A stretch of 64,000 nucleotides of DNA from Pseudomonas sp. BN102 (GCF_029871245.1 NZ_SSON01000038.1:46941-110940), one strand, 5' to 3'. Shown: positions 51,817-61,082, counted from the stretch's first letter. The notes: generated by a model from the letters alone, not told the origin. Numbers and translations: made by a program.

Positions 51817-54645
51817 ATGTCCACTCCTGAACTGTCCCGCCGCGCCTTCCTGCAAGGCAGCGTCGTAGCCGGTATCGGCATCACTCTGGCGCCGCTCGGC
51901 AGCAAGGCCTTCGCCGCGCTGTTCGAGGCGCAGGTCACCAGCACTCCGCAAACCTGGTACACGGCAGGCGGCCAAGCCCGCGGGCGCATCGACGGGGTCA
52001 GCAAGGTCTGCGGCGGCAAGGTCTTCGCCCGCGACATCCGCGCCAAGGACATGCCCGGCTGGCCGCAGCAGCAGGGCCACGCGCTGTTGCTCAAGGCGAC
52101 CCGTGCCGACCAGCTGTATCAGGGCTTCGACCTGTCCATGCTGGACGCTGAGCTCGCACCCGACCGCGTGGTGACCGCCGCCGACCTGACGCGGGACGGC
52201 ATAGCTTTCCCGGAAGGCCACAGCCCCGACCCCTTCCTGCCCGAGGGCCAGGTGCCGATGTTCATCGGCCATCCGGTGGCGCTGCTGATCTGGAAGGACT
52301 TCGACCGTTACCGCCGGGCCAAGAACATCCTCAAGTTCAATGAGAAGGTGATCCGCTACGGCGCCAAAGCCCCGCTCTACCAGCGCGACCCATACGGCAG
52401 CTTCCGTTTCGTCCGCGTCGGCGGCGCCACGCCCTTCGACCCGGACACCTTCTCCAGCCTCAAGGACAGCATGCTGTTCCCGCTGATCCGCGAGCGCAAA
52501 CCCACCTGGGGCGCGGGCAACCCGACCGGCGACCTGACCGCCCAAGGCCTGTTCCACGCCGAGCAGATGCAAGCGACGCTGGCGACCCCGCCGGAAGGCT
52601 GGATGGTCTTCGACGAGCGCTACAAAACCCAGTCCATCGAGCCGGCCGCCCTGGAAGCGGACAACGGCAATGGCTGGTACGACGCCGCCAGCGGCACCCT
52701 GCATTTCGTCGTCGCCACCCAGTGCCCCTTCGAGGTGGCCGAGCAGGCCGCCCACATGCTGGCGCCGTCGCGCTTCAAGGTCGCGACGCTGAACATGCAC
52801 CCGGGCTATACCGTGGGTTACGGCTCCAAGGACAACAACATCTTCGTCTTCTACGCCGCCCTGGCCGCGATGTACGGCGACGGTGTACCGGTGCGCCTGG
52901 CCAATGACCGCTACGAGCAGTTCCAGAGCGGCATCAAGCGCCACCCCTTCGACATGCACTACCAGCTGGCGGTGAAGAAGGACGACCAGTCCTTCCAGAT
53001 CTTCCGCGCGCACATGGATGTCGACGGTGGCGGCCGCATCAACTACAGCCCCTCGGTGGCCGCCGTAGGTGCCACCGCCGCGCAGTCCATCTACTACCTG
53101 CCGCAGAGCGACCTGGCCGCCACCGCCTACCATTCCCGCGGCGTCGAGGCCGGCTCCATGCGTGGCTACGGCACCCTGCAGACCATGGCCGCCACCGAAA
53201 TGATGGTGGACGAGGTGGCCGCCCGCCTGGGCGTGGATGCCATCGAGCTGCGCAAGAAGAACGTCTTCAAGTCCGGCATGAAGAACACCCAGGGCGCCAT
53301 TCCCGCCGGTGCCCTGCGCCTGGACGAGATCCTCGACAAGGCGGCGCAGCACGAGGTCTGGAAGAACCGCGATGCACGCAAGCGCGAGGAAGAGGCCAAG
53401 GACCCGGACCACTACTACGGCGTCGGCTTCGCCATCTGCCAGAAAGACTTCGGCACTGGTTCCGAAGCGCCCATGGCCAGCCTGGAGTTCACCGCCGAGG
53501 GCCGCGTGAAGCTGCGCCAGATCGCCATCGACATGGGCACCGGCATGGCCACCTCGCAGGCGCTGCTGGTAGCCGACTACCTGGGGCACCCGGCCGACGA
53601 GATCCGCACTGGCGACACCGAATGGGCCGAGCTGGCGCTGACCACCAGCGGTAACCCCTACCTGATCAGCCAGGCCGAACAGGACGCCGCGCTGAAGAAT
53701 CCGCGCTGGGTCGGCAAGCTGGCTTCGCCGTCCTCGGCCACCAACTCGGCCTACTATTCGGGGCATGGCACCCGTGAGGCGGCGCGTATCCTCTTCAACC
53801 ACGGCCTTTGGCCGGCGGCCCTGAGCATCTGGGGTCGTGGCGAGTACGGCGGCCTGGCCAACCCCTACGTGGTGCGCCGCGAGGACGCCCACTGGGTGGA
53901 CGGCAAGCTGACCGCCAACGGCATGCCGCCGATTCCCTTCGAGCTGCTGGCGCACAAGGCCCATGAGCTGGGCTTGGTCACCGGCGTCAGCGTGCACGGT
54001 TTCAACCGCTGGTCCTGGGCTTCAGGCGAGTTCGACATCGATGGCCGCCGTGAAACGGTCCCGCTCGACGCGGTGGCCGTGAAGTACGGCGACGGTGCCC
54101 CGGCGGCGAAGAAGGCGCAGATGACCAGCCACGGTTTCCACCTGCTGAACCGTGTCTCCGTCAGCTACCCGCCGACCCAGCTGAACAACGCCATGGTCAC
54201 CTACTACAGCCCGGTGGCGACCCTGGTCGAAGTGAAGGTGAACAAGGGCAGTGGTGAGGCGCGAGTGGTCAACCACCATTCCTGGCTGGAGTGCGGCCGG
54301 GTGATAGTGCCTGAACTGGTGCGCGGTCAGCTCGAAGGCGGCATCGCCATGGGCATCGGCCACGCGCTGCTGGAAGAGATGCCGCTGTATGAAGGCGGCC
54401 CCGGCGAAGGCACCTGGAACTTCAACCGCTACCAGCTGCCCCGTGCCAAGGATTGCGCGGTCTGGACCCAGACCGCCGAGATCCTCCCGCCGCTGTCGCC
54501 CAGCGACCCGGCCAAGGGCATTGCCGAGGTGGTGATGATCCCCGTGGTCGGCGCCATCGTGAACGCCGTGGCCCATGCCACCGGCAAGCGCCTGCGCGAC
54601 CTTCCCCTGACTCCGGCCCGCATCAAGGAGGCCCTCCATGGCTAA
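51817..54645 (+). CDS. molybdopterin-dependent oxidoreductase large subunit (aldehyde/isoquinoline oxidoreductase type)
   Basis: 942 residues. Twin-arginine signal SRRAFLQGSVVAGIGITLAP at about 7-26, so the complex is exported folded to the periplasm. The rest is a xanthine-dehydrogenase-family molybdenum subunit: AGSMRGYGTLQTMAATEMMV, IDMGTGMATSQALLVADYLG, and near the C-terminus KGIAEVVMIPVVGAIVNAVA with the active-site Glu904. Lone molybdenum and [2Fe-2S] subunits without an FAD subunit match IorAB-like or AldFGH-like enzymes. Substrate, an aldehyde or N-heterocycle, is not fixed by sequence. ATG at 51817 after GAGGTACGGGT. Confidence 0.9.
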   Translation: MSTPELSRRAFLQGSVVAGIGITLAPLGSKAFAALFEAQVTSTPQTWYTAGGQARGRIDGVSKVCGGKVFARDIRAKDMPGWPQQQGHALLLKATRADQLYQGFDLSMLDAELAPDRVVTAADLTRDGIAFPEGHSPDPFLPEGQVPMFIGHPVALLIWKDFDRYRRAKNILKFNEKVIRYGAKAPLYQRDPYGSFRFVRVGGATPFDPDTFSSLKDSMLFPLIRERKPTWGAGNPTGDLTAQGLFHAEQMQATLATPPEGWMVFDERYKTQSIEPAALEADNGNGWYDAASGTLHFVVATQCPFEVAEQAAHMLAPSRFKVATLNMHPGYTVGYGSKDNNIFVFYAALAAMYGDGVPVRLANDRYEQFQSGIKRHPFDMHYQLAVKKDDQSFQIFRAHMDVDGGGRINYSPSVAAVGATAAQSIYYLPQSDLAATAYHSRGVEAGSMRGYGTLQTMAATEMMVDEVAARLGVDAIELRKKNVFKSGMKNTQGAIPAGALRLDEILDKAAQHEVWKNRDARKREEEAKDPDHYYGVGFAICQKDFGTGSEAPMASLEFTAEGRVKLRQIAIDMGTGMATSQALLVADYLGHPADEIRTGDTEWAELALTTSGNPYLISQAEQDAALKNPRWVGKLASPSSATNSAYYSGHGTREAARILFNHGLWPAALSIWGRGEYGGLANPYVVRREDAHWVDGKLTANGMPPIPFELLAHKAHELGLVTGVSVHGFNRWSWASGEFDIDGRRETVPLDAVAVKYGDGAPAAKKAQMTSHGFHLLNRVSVSYPPTQLNNAMVTYYSPVATLVEVKVNKGSGEARVVNHHSWLECGRVIVPELVRGQLEGGIAMGIGHALLEEMPLYEGGPGEGTWNFNRYQLPRAKDCAVWTQTAEILPPLSPSDPAKGIAEVVMIPVVGAIVNAVAHATGKRLRDLPLTPARIKEALHG

Positions 54646-55177
54646 GCGCGCACTCAGCATGACCATCAACGGCCAGGCCGTCGGCCCCTTCACCGTGGAC
54701 GACGACCTGATGATGATCGACTTCCTGCACGAACAGCTGAACCTCACCGGTTCGCGTCTGGGCTGCGGCCAGGGCATCTGCCACGCTTGCGTGGCCATCC
54801 TCGACAAGCCGGACGGCACCAGCGAGGAAATCCGCACCTGCATCACCGGCGCGCACTTCTTCGACGGCAAGAAAGTGCGCACCATCGAAGGCCACGCCAA
54901 GCGTGATGCCAAGGGCGAAGTCGCCGAGCTGAACCCTATCCAGCAGAAGTTCATCGACCAGTTCGCCTTCCAGTGCAGCTACTGCACGCCCGGCTACGTC
55001 AATGCCGCCACCGTGCTGGTGGAGAAGCTCCAGCGCCAGCCGGTCAAGCGCAGCGAACTGGAAGGGGAGATCGAGAACGCCCTGGGCAAGCACATCTGCC
55101 GCTGCACCGGCTACGTCCGCTACTACAGCGCCGCGCGCGATGTGGTGGAAGGCCTCGGCCTGGTCAAGGAGGGTTGA
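54638..55177 (+). CDS. [2Fe-2S] small subunit of the molybdenum hydroxylase
   Basis: 179 residues. N-terminal plant-type ferredoxin domain with SRLGCGQGICHACVAILD and RTCITGAHF; C-terminal helical [2Fe-2S] domain with FQCSYCTPGYVNAATVLV and KHICRCTGYVRYYSAARD. It carries electrons from the molybdenum centre. No signal peptide; likely exported with the large subunit as a folded pair. Its ATG overlaps the large-subunit gene by 8 bases. Confidence 0.95.
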   Translation: MAKRALSMTINGQAVGPFTVDDDLMMIDFLHEQLNLTGSRLGCGQGICHACVAILDKPDGTSEEIRTCITGAHFFDGKKVRTIEGHAKRDAKGEVAELNPIQQKFIDQFAFQCSYCTPGYVNAATVLVEKLQRQPVKRSELEGEIENALGKHICRCTGYVRYYSAARDVVEGLGLVKEG

Positions 55178-55179
55178 AG

Positions 55180-56406
55180 ATGCGCGCGCTTCTACTCGCG
55201 GCACTGCTGGCGCCCCTGGCGGCCCAAGCGGCGGACCAGGAACAGCCGGCGGACAAGGCACAGATCGAACGCGGCAAGTACCTGGCCAATGCCGCCGACT
55301 GCGTGGCCTGCCACAGCATCGAGGGTGGCGCCGAGTACGCCGGCGGCCTGCCGCTGGTGTCGCCGTTCGGCACCATCTATGGCACCAACATCACCCCGGA
55401 CAAGGAGCACGGTATCGGCCACTACAGCGCCGACGACTTCTACAAGGCGGTGACCCAGGGCGAACGCAAGGACGGCAGCAAGCTCTATCCGGCGATGCCC
55501 TATACCTCCTATCACCTGCTGAAGCGGGAGGACTCCGACGCCATCTACGCCTACCTGATGAGCCTGGAGCCGATTGCCAAGCCGAGCCCGAAGACCGACC
55601 TGGCCTTCCCGTTCAACGTGCGCTTCGGCATGACCTTCTGGAACATGCTTTACAAGAACCGGGTGCAGCTACAGCCGGCCGACGGCAAGGGCGAGGAATG
55701 GCAGCGCGGCCAGTACCTGGTGGAAGTGCTCGGCCACTGCGGTGAGTGCCACACCCCGCGCAATGCCGTGGGCGCCCTGCAGCAGGACCTGCGCATGAGC
55801 GGCGGCGAGCTCCTCGGCTACCAGGCGCCCAGCCTGCTGGCCGACGACCTGGCCGAGCGCGGCTGGACCACCGATGACCTGGCCACCTTCCTCAAGCACG
55901 GCATCAGCGCCCAGGGCTCGGTGTTCAACGAGATGTACCCCGTGCTGCACCACAGCACCCAGTACCTGCCCCAGGACGACCACCGCGCCATGGCCACCTA
56001 CCTGCTTGGCGAACAGCCGCCGGCACCGCGCAAGATCGCCGCGGTGGCCGAGGACAAGCTGGGCGAAAGCGCCGCCCGCGGGCGCCAGGACTACCTGAAT
56101 GTCTGCGCCGGCTGCCACGGCGCGGCGGGGGAGGGCGTGCCCCATGTGGCGGTAGCGATGAACGGCAACACCACCTTGCGCCTGGCTGATTCGCGCAACC
56201 TGCTGCGGGTCGTCGACGACGGCATCCGCGAGCAGCAGTTCACCGGCTTCGAACGGATGCAGCCGATGCCGGGCTTCAGGGATAAACTCGACGACAGTCA
56301 GATGCGCAACCTGCTCAACTACCTGCGCCAAACCTGGGGCGGCCTCGACAGCGAGGTGACTCCGGATCAGGTGGCCGAGCTGCGCGGCGAAGTCCAATCC
56401 CACTAA
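55180..56406 (+). CDS. tri-haem c-type cytochrome subunit
   Basis: 408 residues with a Sec signal peptide (MRALLLAALLAPLAAQAADQ) and three CxxCH haem sites: CVACH at 41-45, CGECH at 187-191, CAGCH at 309-313. Met ligands may come from VQPMPGF-like segments. Domain order matches membrane or periplasmic cytochrome subunits of alcohol/aldehyde dehydrogenases. It should pass electrons from the molybdoenzyme to the respiratory chain. Start 3 bases after the [2Fe-2S] stop. Confidence 0.94.
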   Translation: MRALLLAALLAPLAAQAADQEQPADKAQIERGKYLANAADCVACHSIEGGAEYAGGLPLVSPFGTIYGTNITPDKEHGIGHYSADDFYKAVTQGERKDGSKLYPAMPYTSYHLLKREDSDAIYAYLMSLEPIAKPSPKTDLAFPFNVRFGMTFWNMLYKNRVQLQPADGKGEEWQRGQYLVEVLGHCGECHTPRNAVGALQQDLRMSGGELLGYQAPSLLADDLAERGWTTDDLATFLKHGISAQGSVFNEMYPVLHHSTQYLPQDDHRAMATYLLGEQPPAPRKIAAVAEDKLGESAARGRQDYLNVCAGCHGAAGEGVPHVAVAMNGNTTLRLADSRNLLRVVDDGIREQQFTGFERMQPMPGFRDKLDDSQMRNLLNYLRQTWGGLDSEVTPDQVAELRGEVQSH

Positions 56407-56420
56407 CGGCGAGTTTTCCC

Positions 56421-57392
56421 ATGCAACACCTTGATCAGCTGGTGGTGCGCAAGGCCCTGGAATGGTCGAGTTCCGGCCAGCGTGTGTGGCTCTGTACCGT
56501 GCTTGCCACCTACGGCTCGGCGCCCCGCGCGCCGGGCTCGCTGCTGGCGGCCAATGCGTCCGGCCACTGGATCGGCTCGCTGTCCGGCGGCTGCGTGGAG
56601 GATGATTTCCTCGAACGCCTGGCCGCCGGCGCCTTCCCCGAGCCCGTCCAGCAGGTGCGCTACGGCGACGGTAGCGACGAGCGCTCGCAGATCCGCCTGC
56701 CCTGCGGCGGCGTGCTGGAAGTGCTGGTGGAGAACCTGCCGTCCGACTGCGACGTTCAGGCCCACCTGCGCGAGCTGGAAAGCGCCCTGGCCGGCCAGCG
56801 CCGACTGATTCGCGAAGTCTCGCTGCCCGATGGCGCGCGCCGGTTATTGCCGGACCACGCGCAGGGCCCCCGGGTGGAGCGCCTGGGCGATCTGCTGCGC
56901 CTGCGCGTCGGCGCGGCCCAGCGCCTGCTGCTGGCGGGCTATTCCACGGTGGCCCAGGTTTGCGCCGAGTTCGGCCAGAGCCTGGGCTTCGAAGTGGTGC
57001 TCTGTGACCCCCGCGAGGAAGCGCTGCAGGGCGTCGAACTGCCCGGCGTGGAAATCCGCCGCGAACTGCCCTCGGAATTCATCCGCCTGGGCGGCTGCCA
57101 TGCCGATACCGCCGTGGTCGCCCTGACCCACGACCCGAAGATCGACGACCTGGCCATGATCGAGGCCGTGCGCACCGAGGCCTTCTACATCGGCGTGATG
57201 GGCTCCATGGCCACCAGCAGCAAACGCCTCGAGCGCCTGCGCCGGGTCGGTGGGCTGAATGAACTGGAAATCGCCCGCATCATCGCCCCCATTGGCCTCA
57301 ACCTGGGCAGCAAGACCCCGTCCGAGATCGCCCTGGCGGTGCTGGCGGATATCCTGCGGGTGCGCAATGGCATTGCCCGTGAGCGGGTCTGA
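56421..57392 (+). CDS. XdhC/CoxI-family molybdenum enzyme maturation factor
   Basis: 323 residues. N-terminal XdhC_CoxI domain (TYGSAPRAPGSLLAANASGH, GSLSGGCVEDDFLERLAAG) and C-terminal Rossmann domain (FEVVLCDPREEALQGVELPG, FYIGVMGSMATSSKRLERLR). XdhC proteins bind the molybdenum cofactor, help sulfurate it and insert it into apo-enzyme. It follows the cytochrome gene by 14 bases in the same operon. Confidence 0.93.
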   Translation: MQHLDQLVVRKALEWSSSGQRVWLCTVLATYGSAPRAPGSLLAANASGHWIGSLSGGCVEDDFLERLAAGAFPEPVQQVRYGDGSDERSQIRLPCGGVLEVLVENLPSDCDVQAHLRELESALAGQRRLIREVSLPDGARRLLPDHAQGPRVERLGDLLRLRVGAAQRLLLAGYSTVAQVCAEFGQSLGFEVVLCDPREEALQGVELPGVEIRRELPSEFIRLGGCHADTAVVALTHDPKIDDLAMIEAVRTEAFYIGVMGSMATSSKRLERLRRVGGLNELEIARIIAPIGLNLGSKTPSEIALAVLADILRVRNGIARERV

Positions 57393-57421
57393 CGGCGGGC
57401 TTGCGTGGCCGATGTCTTCCC

Positions 57422-57520
57422 TTGTGGGGGCGAATTCATTCGCTAAGGGCAGCGCAGCTGACCCCTGTAATCCCACAGGGCAGACCTGCGGTCTGCATAG
57501 CGAATGAATTCGCCCCCACA
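57422..57520. repeat. paired REP-like palindrome (BIME-like)
   Basis: Ends TTGTGGGGGCGAATTCATTCG and GCGAATGAATTCGCCCCCAC; arms GGGCAGCGCAGCTGACCC (one mismatch) and GGCAGACCTGCGGTCTGC. Lies between the XdhC and MocA genes inside the operon, so it probably modulates rather than ends transcription. Confidence 0.8.
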
Positions 57521-57556
57521 TCGTTCGATCCGTCCGCCTTCCACCGGAGCTGACTG

Positions 57557-58126
57557 ATGCCCTCCATCCCCGCCCTGATCCTCGCCGCCGGCTTCGGCAG
57601 CCGCTTCGGCAGCGACAAGCGCCGCGCCACCCTGGCCGACGGTCGCACCCTGCTGGCCGCCAGCCTGGAAGGCGCGCTGCGGGTGTTCGACGACGTGCAC
57701 CTGGTACTGCGCCCGGAGGATGACCCGACCGCGCTGGGGCTGCCGGGCGGCTGCCGCATCATCCTTTGCGAAGATGCCGGGCAGGGCATGGGCCATAGTC
57801 TGGCAGCGGGTGTGCGGGCGTTATCCACAGACCCGGCCGAGGCCATCGCCGTGCTGCTCGGTGACATGCCCTGGATCGCCGAATCCAGCCTGCGCGCCCT
57901 GGTGGCCAAGGCGGCGACTGGGCGCATCGTCTTTCCTGTCCATCAGGGCGAACGTGGCCACCCGGTGCTGTTTGGTCACGCTTTCTGGCCCGAACTTCAG
58001 GGCCTGACCGGCGACGAAGGCGCGCGCCGGGTGCTGCGCGCCCACGCGTCAGCTTGGGTAGCGGTGGACGTGGATGATCCGGGCGTACTGCGCGACGTGG
58101 ATGCACCCGAGGCACTGGATTCGTAG
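57557..58126 (+). CDS. MocA-type molybdopterin cytidylyltransferase / NTP transferase
   Basis: 189 residues. Nucleotidyltransferase GT-A fold: ALILAAGFGSRFGSDKRRAT (nucleotide-binding), AIAVLLGDMPWIAESSLRAL (metal Asp) and GHPVLFGHAFWPELQGLTGD. In molybdenum-enzyme operons this protein makes the cytosine-dinucleotide form of the cofactor, which the aldehyde-oxidase class needs. Start ATG at 57557. Last gene of the operon; separated from XdhC by the REP-like element. Confidence 0.88.
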   Translation: MPSIPALILAAGFGSRFGSDKRRATLADGRTLLAASLEGALRVFDDVHLVLRPEDDPTALGLPGGCRIILCEDAGQGMGHSLAAGVRALSTDPAEAIAVLLGDMPWIAESSLRALVAKAATGRIVFPVHQGERGHPVLFGHAFWPELQGLTGDEGARRVLRAHASAWVAVDVDDPGVLRDVDAPEALDS

Positions 58127-58153
58127 GGTGGATCGCGCTTCATCGATCCACCC
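58126..58153. terminator. perfect hairpin after the MocA gene
   Basis: GGGTGGATCG (58126-58135) pairs exactly with CGATCCACCC (58144-58153) around an 8-base loop, starting in the stop codon. Resembles a dispersed Pseudomonas palindrome; no T-tract. Confidence 0.5.
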
Positions 58154-58292
58154 GCGAGGCCGGGTTCGCGCACATAGCTGATCCAATCTCACCCCCTTCA
58201 TCGTCTGCGGCCGACAGCCGCGCGGCAACCCGCCGCGCGACAATGGACCACAGCTTGCAAACTGCCGCGAGCGGCTAATCTCTAGGCATTGC

Positions 58293-58306
58293 TTGATCCA
58301 CGTCAA
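58293..58306 (+). promoter_or_regulatory. ANR/FNR-like box upstream of cioAB
   Basis: TTGATCCACGTCAA matches TTGAT-N4-ATCAA in nine of ten fixed positions. It is about 150 bases before the cioA ATG. In P. aeruginosa, ANR represses cioAB at low oxygen (known); the box fits that here. The remaining part of the 327-base gap shows no gene. Confidence 0.6.
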
Positions 58307-58453
58307 AATACCGGGCGCGGATTTGTGAAGGGCCGACTTGGCCCGCATCCAGTCGCAGCAGACCCCAGAAGAACAATTCGGCCCTGCCTGGCCCCAGACC
58401 CCATGGAGCCGCGCGTGGGGCATACCCGTATCAACCTGATTAGAGGAATCGCC

Positions 58454-59893
58454 ATGTTCGGATTGGAGGCTCTCGATCTCGCCCGAATGCAGTTCGCCTT
58501 CACCGTGTCCTTCCACATCATCTTTCCGGCCATCACCATTGGCCTGGCCAGCTACCTCGCGGTGCTGGAAGGGTTGTGGCTGAAGACCGGGCAGGAGGTC
58601 TACCGCGACCTCTATCACTTCTGGTCGAAGATATTCGCCGTCAACTTCGGCATGGGCGTGGTCTCCGGCCTGGTCATGGCCTACCAGTTCGGCACCAACT
58701 GGAGCGCTTTCTCCGACTTCGCAGGCAGTGTCACCGGGCCGCTGCTGACCTACGAGGTGCTCACCGCCTTCTTCCTCGAGGCCGGCTTCCTTGGCGTCAT
58801 GCTGTTCGGCTGGAACCGCGTGGGGCCGAACCTGCACTTCTTCGCCACGGTGATGGTGGCCATCGGCACCATCATCTCCACCTTTTGGATCCTCGCCTCC
58901 AACAGCTGGATGCAGACCCCCCAGGGCCACGAGATCATCGACGGCCGCGTGGTGCCTGTGGACTGGCTAGCGGTGATCTTCAACCCGTCCTTCCCCTACC
59001 GCCTGCTGCACATGGCCACGGCGGCCTTCCTCGCCACCGCCTTCTTCGTCGGCGCGTCGGCGGCCTGGCACCTGCTGCGCGGCCGAGACAACCCGGCAAT
59101 CCGCAAGATGCTCTCCATGGCCATGTGGATGGCCCTGCTGGTGGCCCCGGTGCAAGCCTTCATCGGCGACCTGCACGGGCTCAACACCCTCAAGCACCAG
59201 CCGGTGAAGATCGCCGCGATGGAAGGCCACTGGGACAACAGCAGCGGCGAGGCCACCCCGCTGATCCTCTTCGGCTGGCCGGACATGGAGCGCGAGGAAA
59301 CCCGCTTCAAGGTGGAGGTTCCCTACCTCGGCAGCCTGATCCTGACCCACAGCCTGGACAAGCAGGTACCGGCTCTGAAGGAGTTCTCCAAGGAGGACCG
59401 CCCGAACTCCACCGTGGTCTTCTGGTCCTTCCGCATCATGGTCGCCCTCGGCCTGCTGATGATCCTGGCCGGCGTCTGGAGCCTGTGGCTGCGCTGGCGC
59501 GGCGGGCTGTTCCGCTCGCGGCCCTTCCTCTACCTCTGCCTGTGGATGGGGCCCTCGGGGCTGATCGCCATCCTCGCCGGCTGGTTCACCACCGAGATGG
59601 GGCGCCAGCCCTGGGTGGTCTACGGGCTGATGCGCACTGCCGACGCGGTATCCAACCAGAGCGTGACCCAGATGAGCCTGACCCTGGTGACCTTCGTGGT
59701 GGTGTACTTCCTGCTCTTCGGCGCGGGCCTCGGCTACATGATGCGTCTGGTGCGCAAAGGCCCGGTCACCGACGAAGGCAAGGAACAAGGCATCGGCGGC
59801 CCCGGCCAGCACCGCACCCCCGCGCGCCCGCTCTCCGCGACCGAAGAGGGCATGGACGATGACGACACTGCTGTAACCGAGGGGAGGAACTGA
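58454..59893 (+). CDS. cioA: cyanide-insensitive (bd-type) ubiquinol oxidase subunit I
   Basis: 479 residues, nine membrane helices. Haem/quinol subunit: GLEALDLARMQFAFTVSFHI carries the high-spin haem His, KIFAVNFGMGVVSGLVMAYQ and the GWFTTEMGRQPWVVYGLMRT motif with conserved Glu. The periplasmic Q loop is short, as in the Cio type rather than E. coli CydA. Reduces O2 to water from ubiquinol without proton pumping, and resists cyanide. ATG at 58454 after GAGGAATCGCC. Confidence 0.93.
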   Translation: MFGLEALDLARMQFAFTVSFHIIFPAITIGLASYLAVLEGLWLKTGQEVYRDLYHFWSKIFAVNFGMGVVSGLVMAYQFGTNWSAFSDFAGSVTGPLLTYEVLTAFFLEAGFLGVMLFGWNRVGPNLHFFATVMVAIGTIISTFWILASNSWMQTPQGHEIIDGRVVPVDWLAVIFNPSFPYRLLHMATAAFLATAFFVGASAAWHLLRGRDNPAIRKMLSMAMWMALLVAPVQAFIGDLHGLNTLKHQPVKIAAMEGHWDNSSGEATPLILFGWPDMEREETRFKVEVPYLGSLILTHSLDKQVPALKEFSKEDRPNSTVVFWSFRIMVALGLLMILAGVWSLWLRWRGGLFRSRPFLYLCLWMGPSGLIAILAGWFTTEMGRQPWVVYGLMRTADAVSNQSVTQMSLTLVTFVVVYFLLFGAGLGYMMRLVRKGPVTDEGKEQGIGGPGQHRTPARPLSATEEGMDDDDTAVTEGRN

Positions 59894-59896
59894 ACC

Positions 59897-60904
59897 ATGG
59901 GCGTCGACCTTTCGCTGATCTGGGCCATCATCATCATCTTCGGCGTGATGATGTACGTGGTGATGGACGGTTTCGACCTGGGCATCGGCATCCTCTTCCC
60001 CTTCGTCAAGGACGATGGCGAGCGCGATGTGATGATGAACACCGTGGCACCGGTCTGGGACGGTAACGAGACCTGGCTGGTGCTGGGCGGCGCGGCGCTG
60101 TTCGGCGCCTTTCCCCTGGCCTACTCGGTGGTGCTCTCCGCCCTCTACCTGCCGCTGATCCTGATGCTCCTGGGGCTGATCTTCCGTGGGGTGGCCTTCG
60201 AGTTCCGCTTCAAGGCCCGGCCGGACAAACGCCACCTGTGGGACAAGGCCTTCATCGGCGGCTCCATCGCCGCCACCTTCTTCCAGGGCGTGGCGCTCGG
60301 CACCTACATCGAAGGCCTCCCGGTGGTGGACCGCGCCTTTGCCGGCGGCTCACTGGACTGGCTGGCGCCTTTCCCGCTGTTCTGCGGCCTGGGCCTGATC
60401 GCCGCCTATGCGCTGCTCGGCTGCACTTGGCTGATCATGAAGACCGAAGGCCGCCTGCAACAGCAGATGCACGACCTGGCGCGGCCGCTGGTGCTGGTGT
60501 TGCTCGGCATCACCGGTATCGTCAGCATCTGGACCCCGCTGGCCCATGCCGATATCGCCGAGCGCTGGTTCAGCCTGCCCAACCTGTTCTGGTTCATGCC
60601 GGTGCCGATCCTGGTGCTGGTGTGCACCTGGGCGCTGCTGCGCGCGGTGGCGAACAACGCCCACCATGCGCCCTTCGTGCTGACCCTGGTGCTGATCTTC
60701 CTCGGCTACAGCGGCCTCGGCATCAGCCTTTGGCCCAACGTGGTGCCGCCGTCCATCTCCATCTGGGACGCGGCTGCGCCGCCGCAGAGTCAGGGCTTCA
60801 TGCTGGTGGGCGCGCTGTTCATCATCCCCTTCATCCTGATGTACACCGCCTGGAGCTACTACGTGTTCCGCGGCAAGGTGACCCAGGAAGACGGTTACCA
60901 CTAG
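59897..60904 (+). CDS. cioB: cyanide-insensitive (bd-type) ubiquinol oxidase subunit II
   Basis: 335 residues, about eight membrane helices: IIIFGVMMYVVMDGFDLGIG at the N-terminus, VWDGNETWLVLGGAALFGAF, and GISLWPNVVPPSISIWDAAA near the end. Pairs with CioA to hold the structure and proton channel. ATG at 59897, 3 bases after the cioA stop. Confidence 0.94.
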   Translation: MGVDLSLIWAIIIIFGVMMYVVMDGFDLGIGILFPFVKDDGERDVMMNTVAPVWDGNETWLVLGGAALFGAFPLAYSVVLSALYLPLILMLLGLIFRGVAFEFRFKARPDKRHLWDKAFIGGSIAATFFQGVALGTYIEGLPVVDRAFAGGSLDWLAPFPLFCGLGLIAAYALLGCTWLIMKTEGRLQQQMHDLARPLVLVLLGITGIVSIWTPLAHADIAERWFSLPNLFWFMPVPILVLVCTWALLRAVANNAHHAPFVLTLVLIFLGYSGLGISLWPNVVPPSISIWDAAAPPQSQGFMLVGALFIIPFILMYTAWSYYVFRGKVTQEDGYH

Positions 60905-60913
60905 GAGCGGCCT

Positions 60914-61054
60914 GTGGATAAGCCCGAGAACAAACCCCTGTGGCAGCGCCTGGGCTGGCTGGTGGGCATCTGGGCCCTCAGCGTGCTGGCCCTCGGCGCG
61001 GTGGCCTACCTGTTGCGTATGGTGATGACGGCGGCGGGGTTGAGTACGCACTGA
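60914..61054 (+). CDS. DUF2474 small membrane protein, CydX-like
   Basis: 46 residues: MDKPENKPLWQRLGWLVGIW then a single helix to LLRMVMTAAGLSTH. GTG start at 60914 after AGGAGCGGCCT, 9 bases after cioB. DUF2474 genes follow cioAB in many Pseudomonas (memory; PA3928 position) and are probably the third oxidase subunit, in the place of CydX of E. coli. Missed by length-filtered gene finding. Confidence 0.85.
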   Translation: MDKPENKPLWQRLGWLVGIWALSVLALGAVAYLLRMVMTAAGLSTH

Positions 61055-61082
61055 GCCTGTCTGCGGTGCTGAACGGCTTTCC

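Noticed and set aside
51721..53997. A 758-codon minus-strand frame opposite the molybdenum subunit
   Set aside because: Shadow of the real gene; His/Gly/Gln-rich composition expected from the complementary strand.
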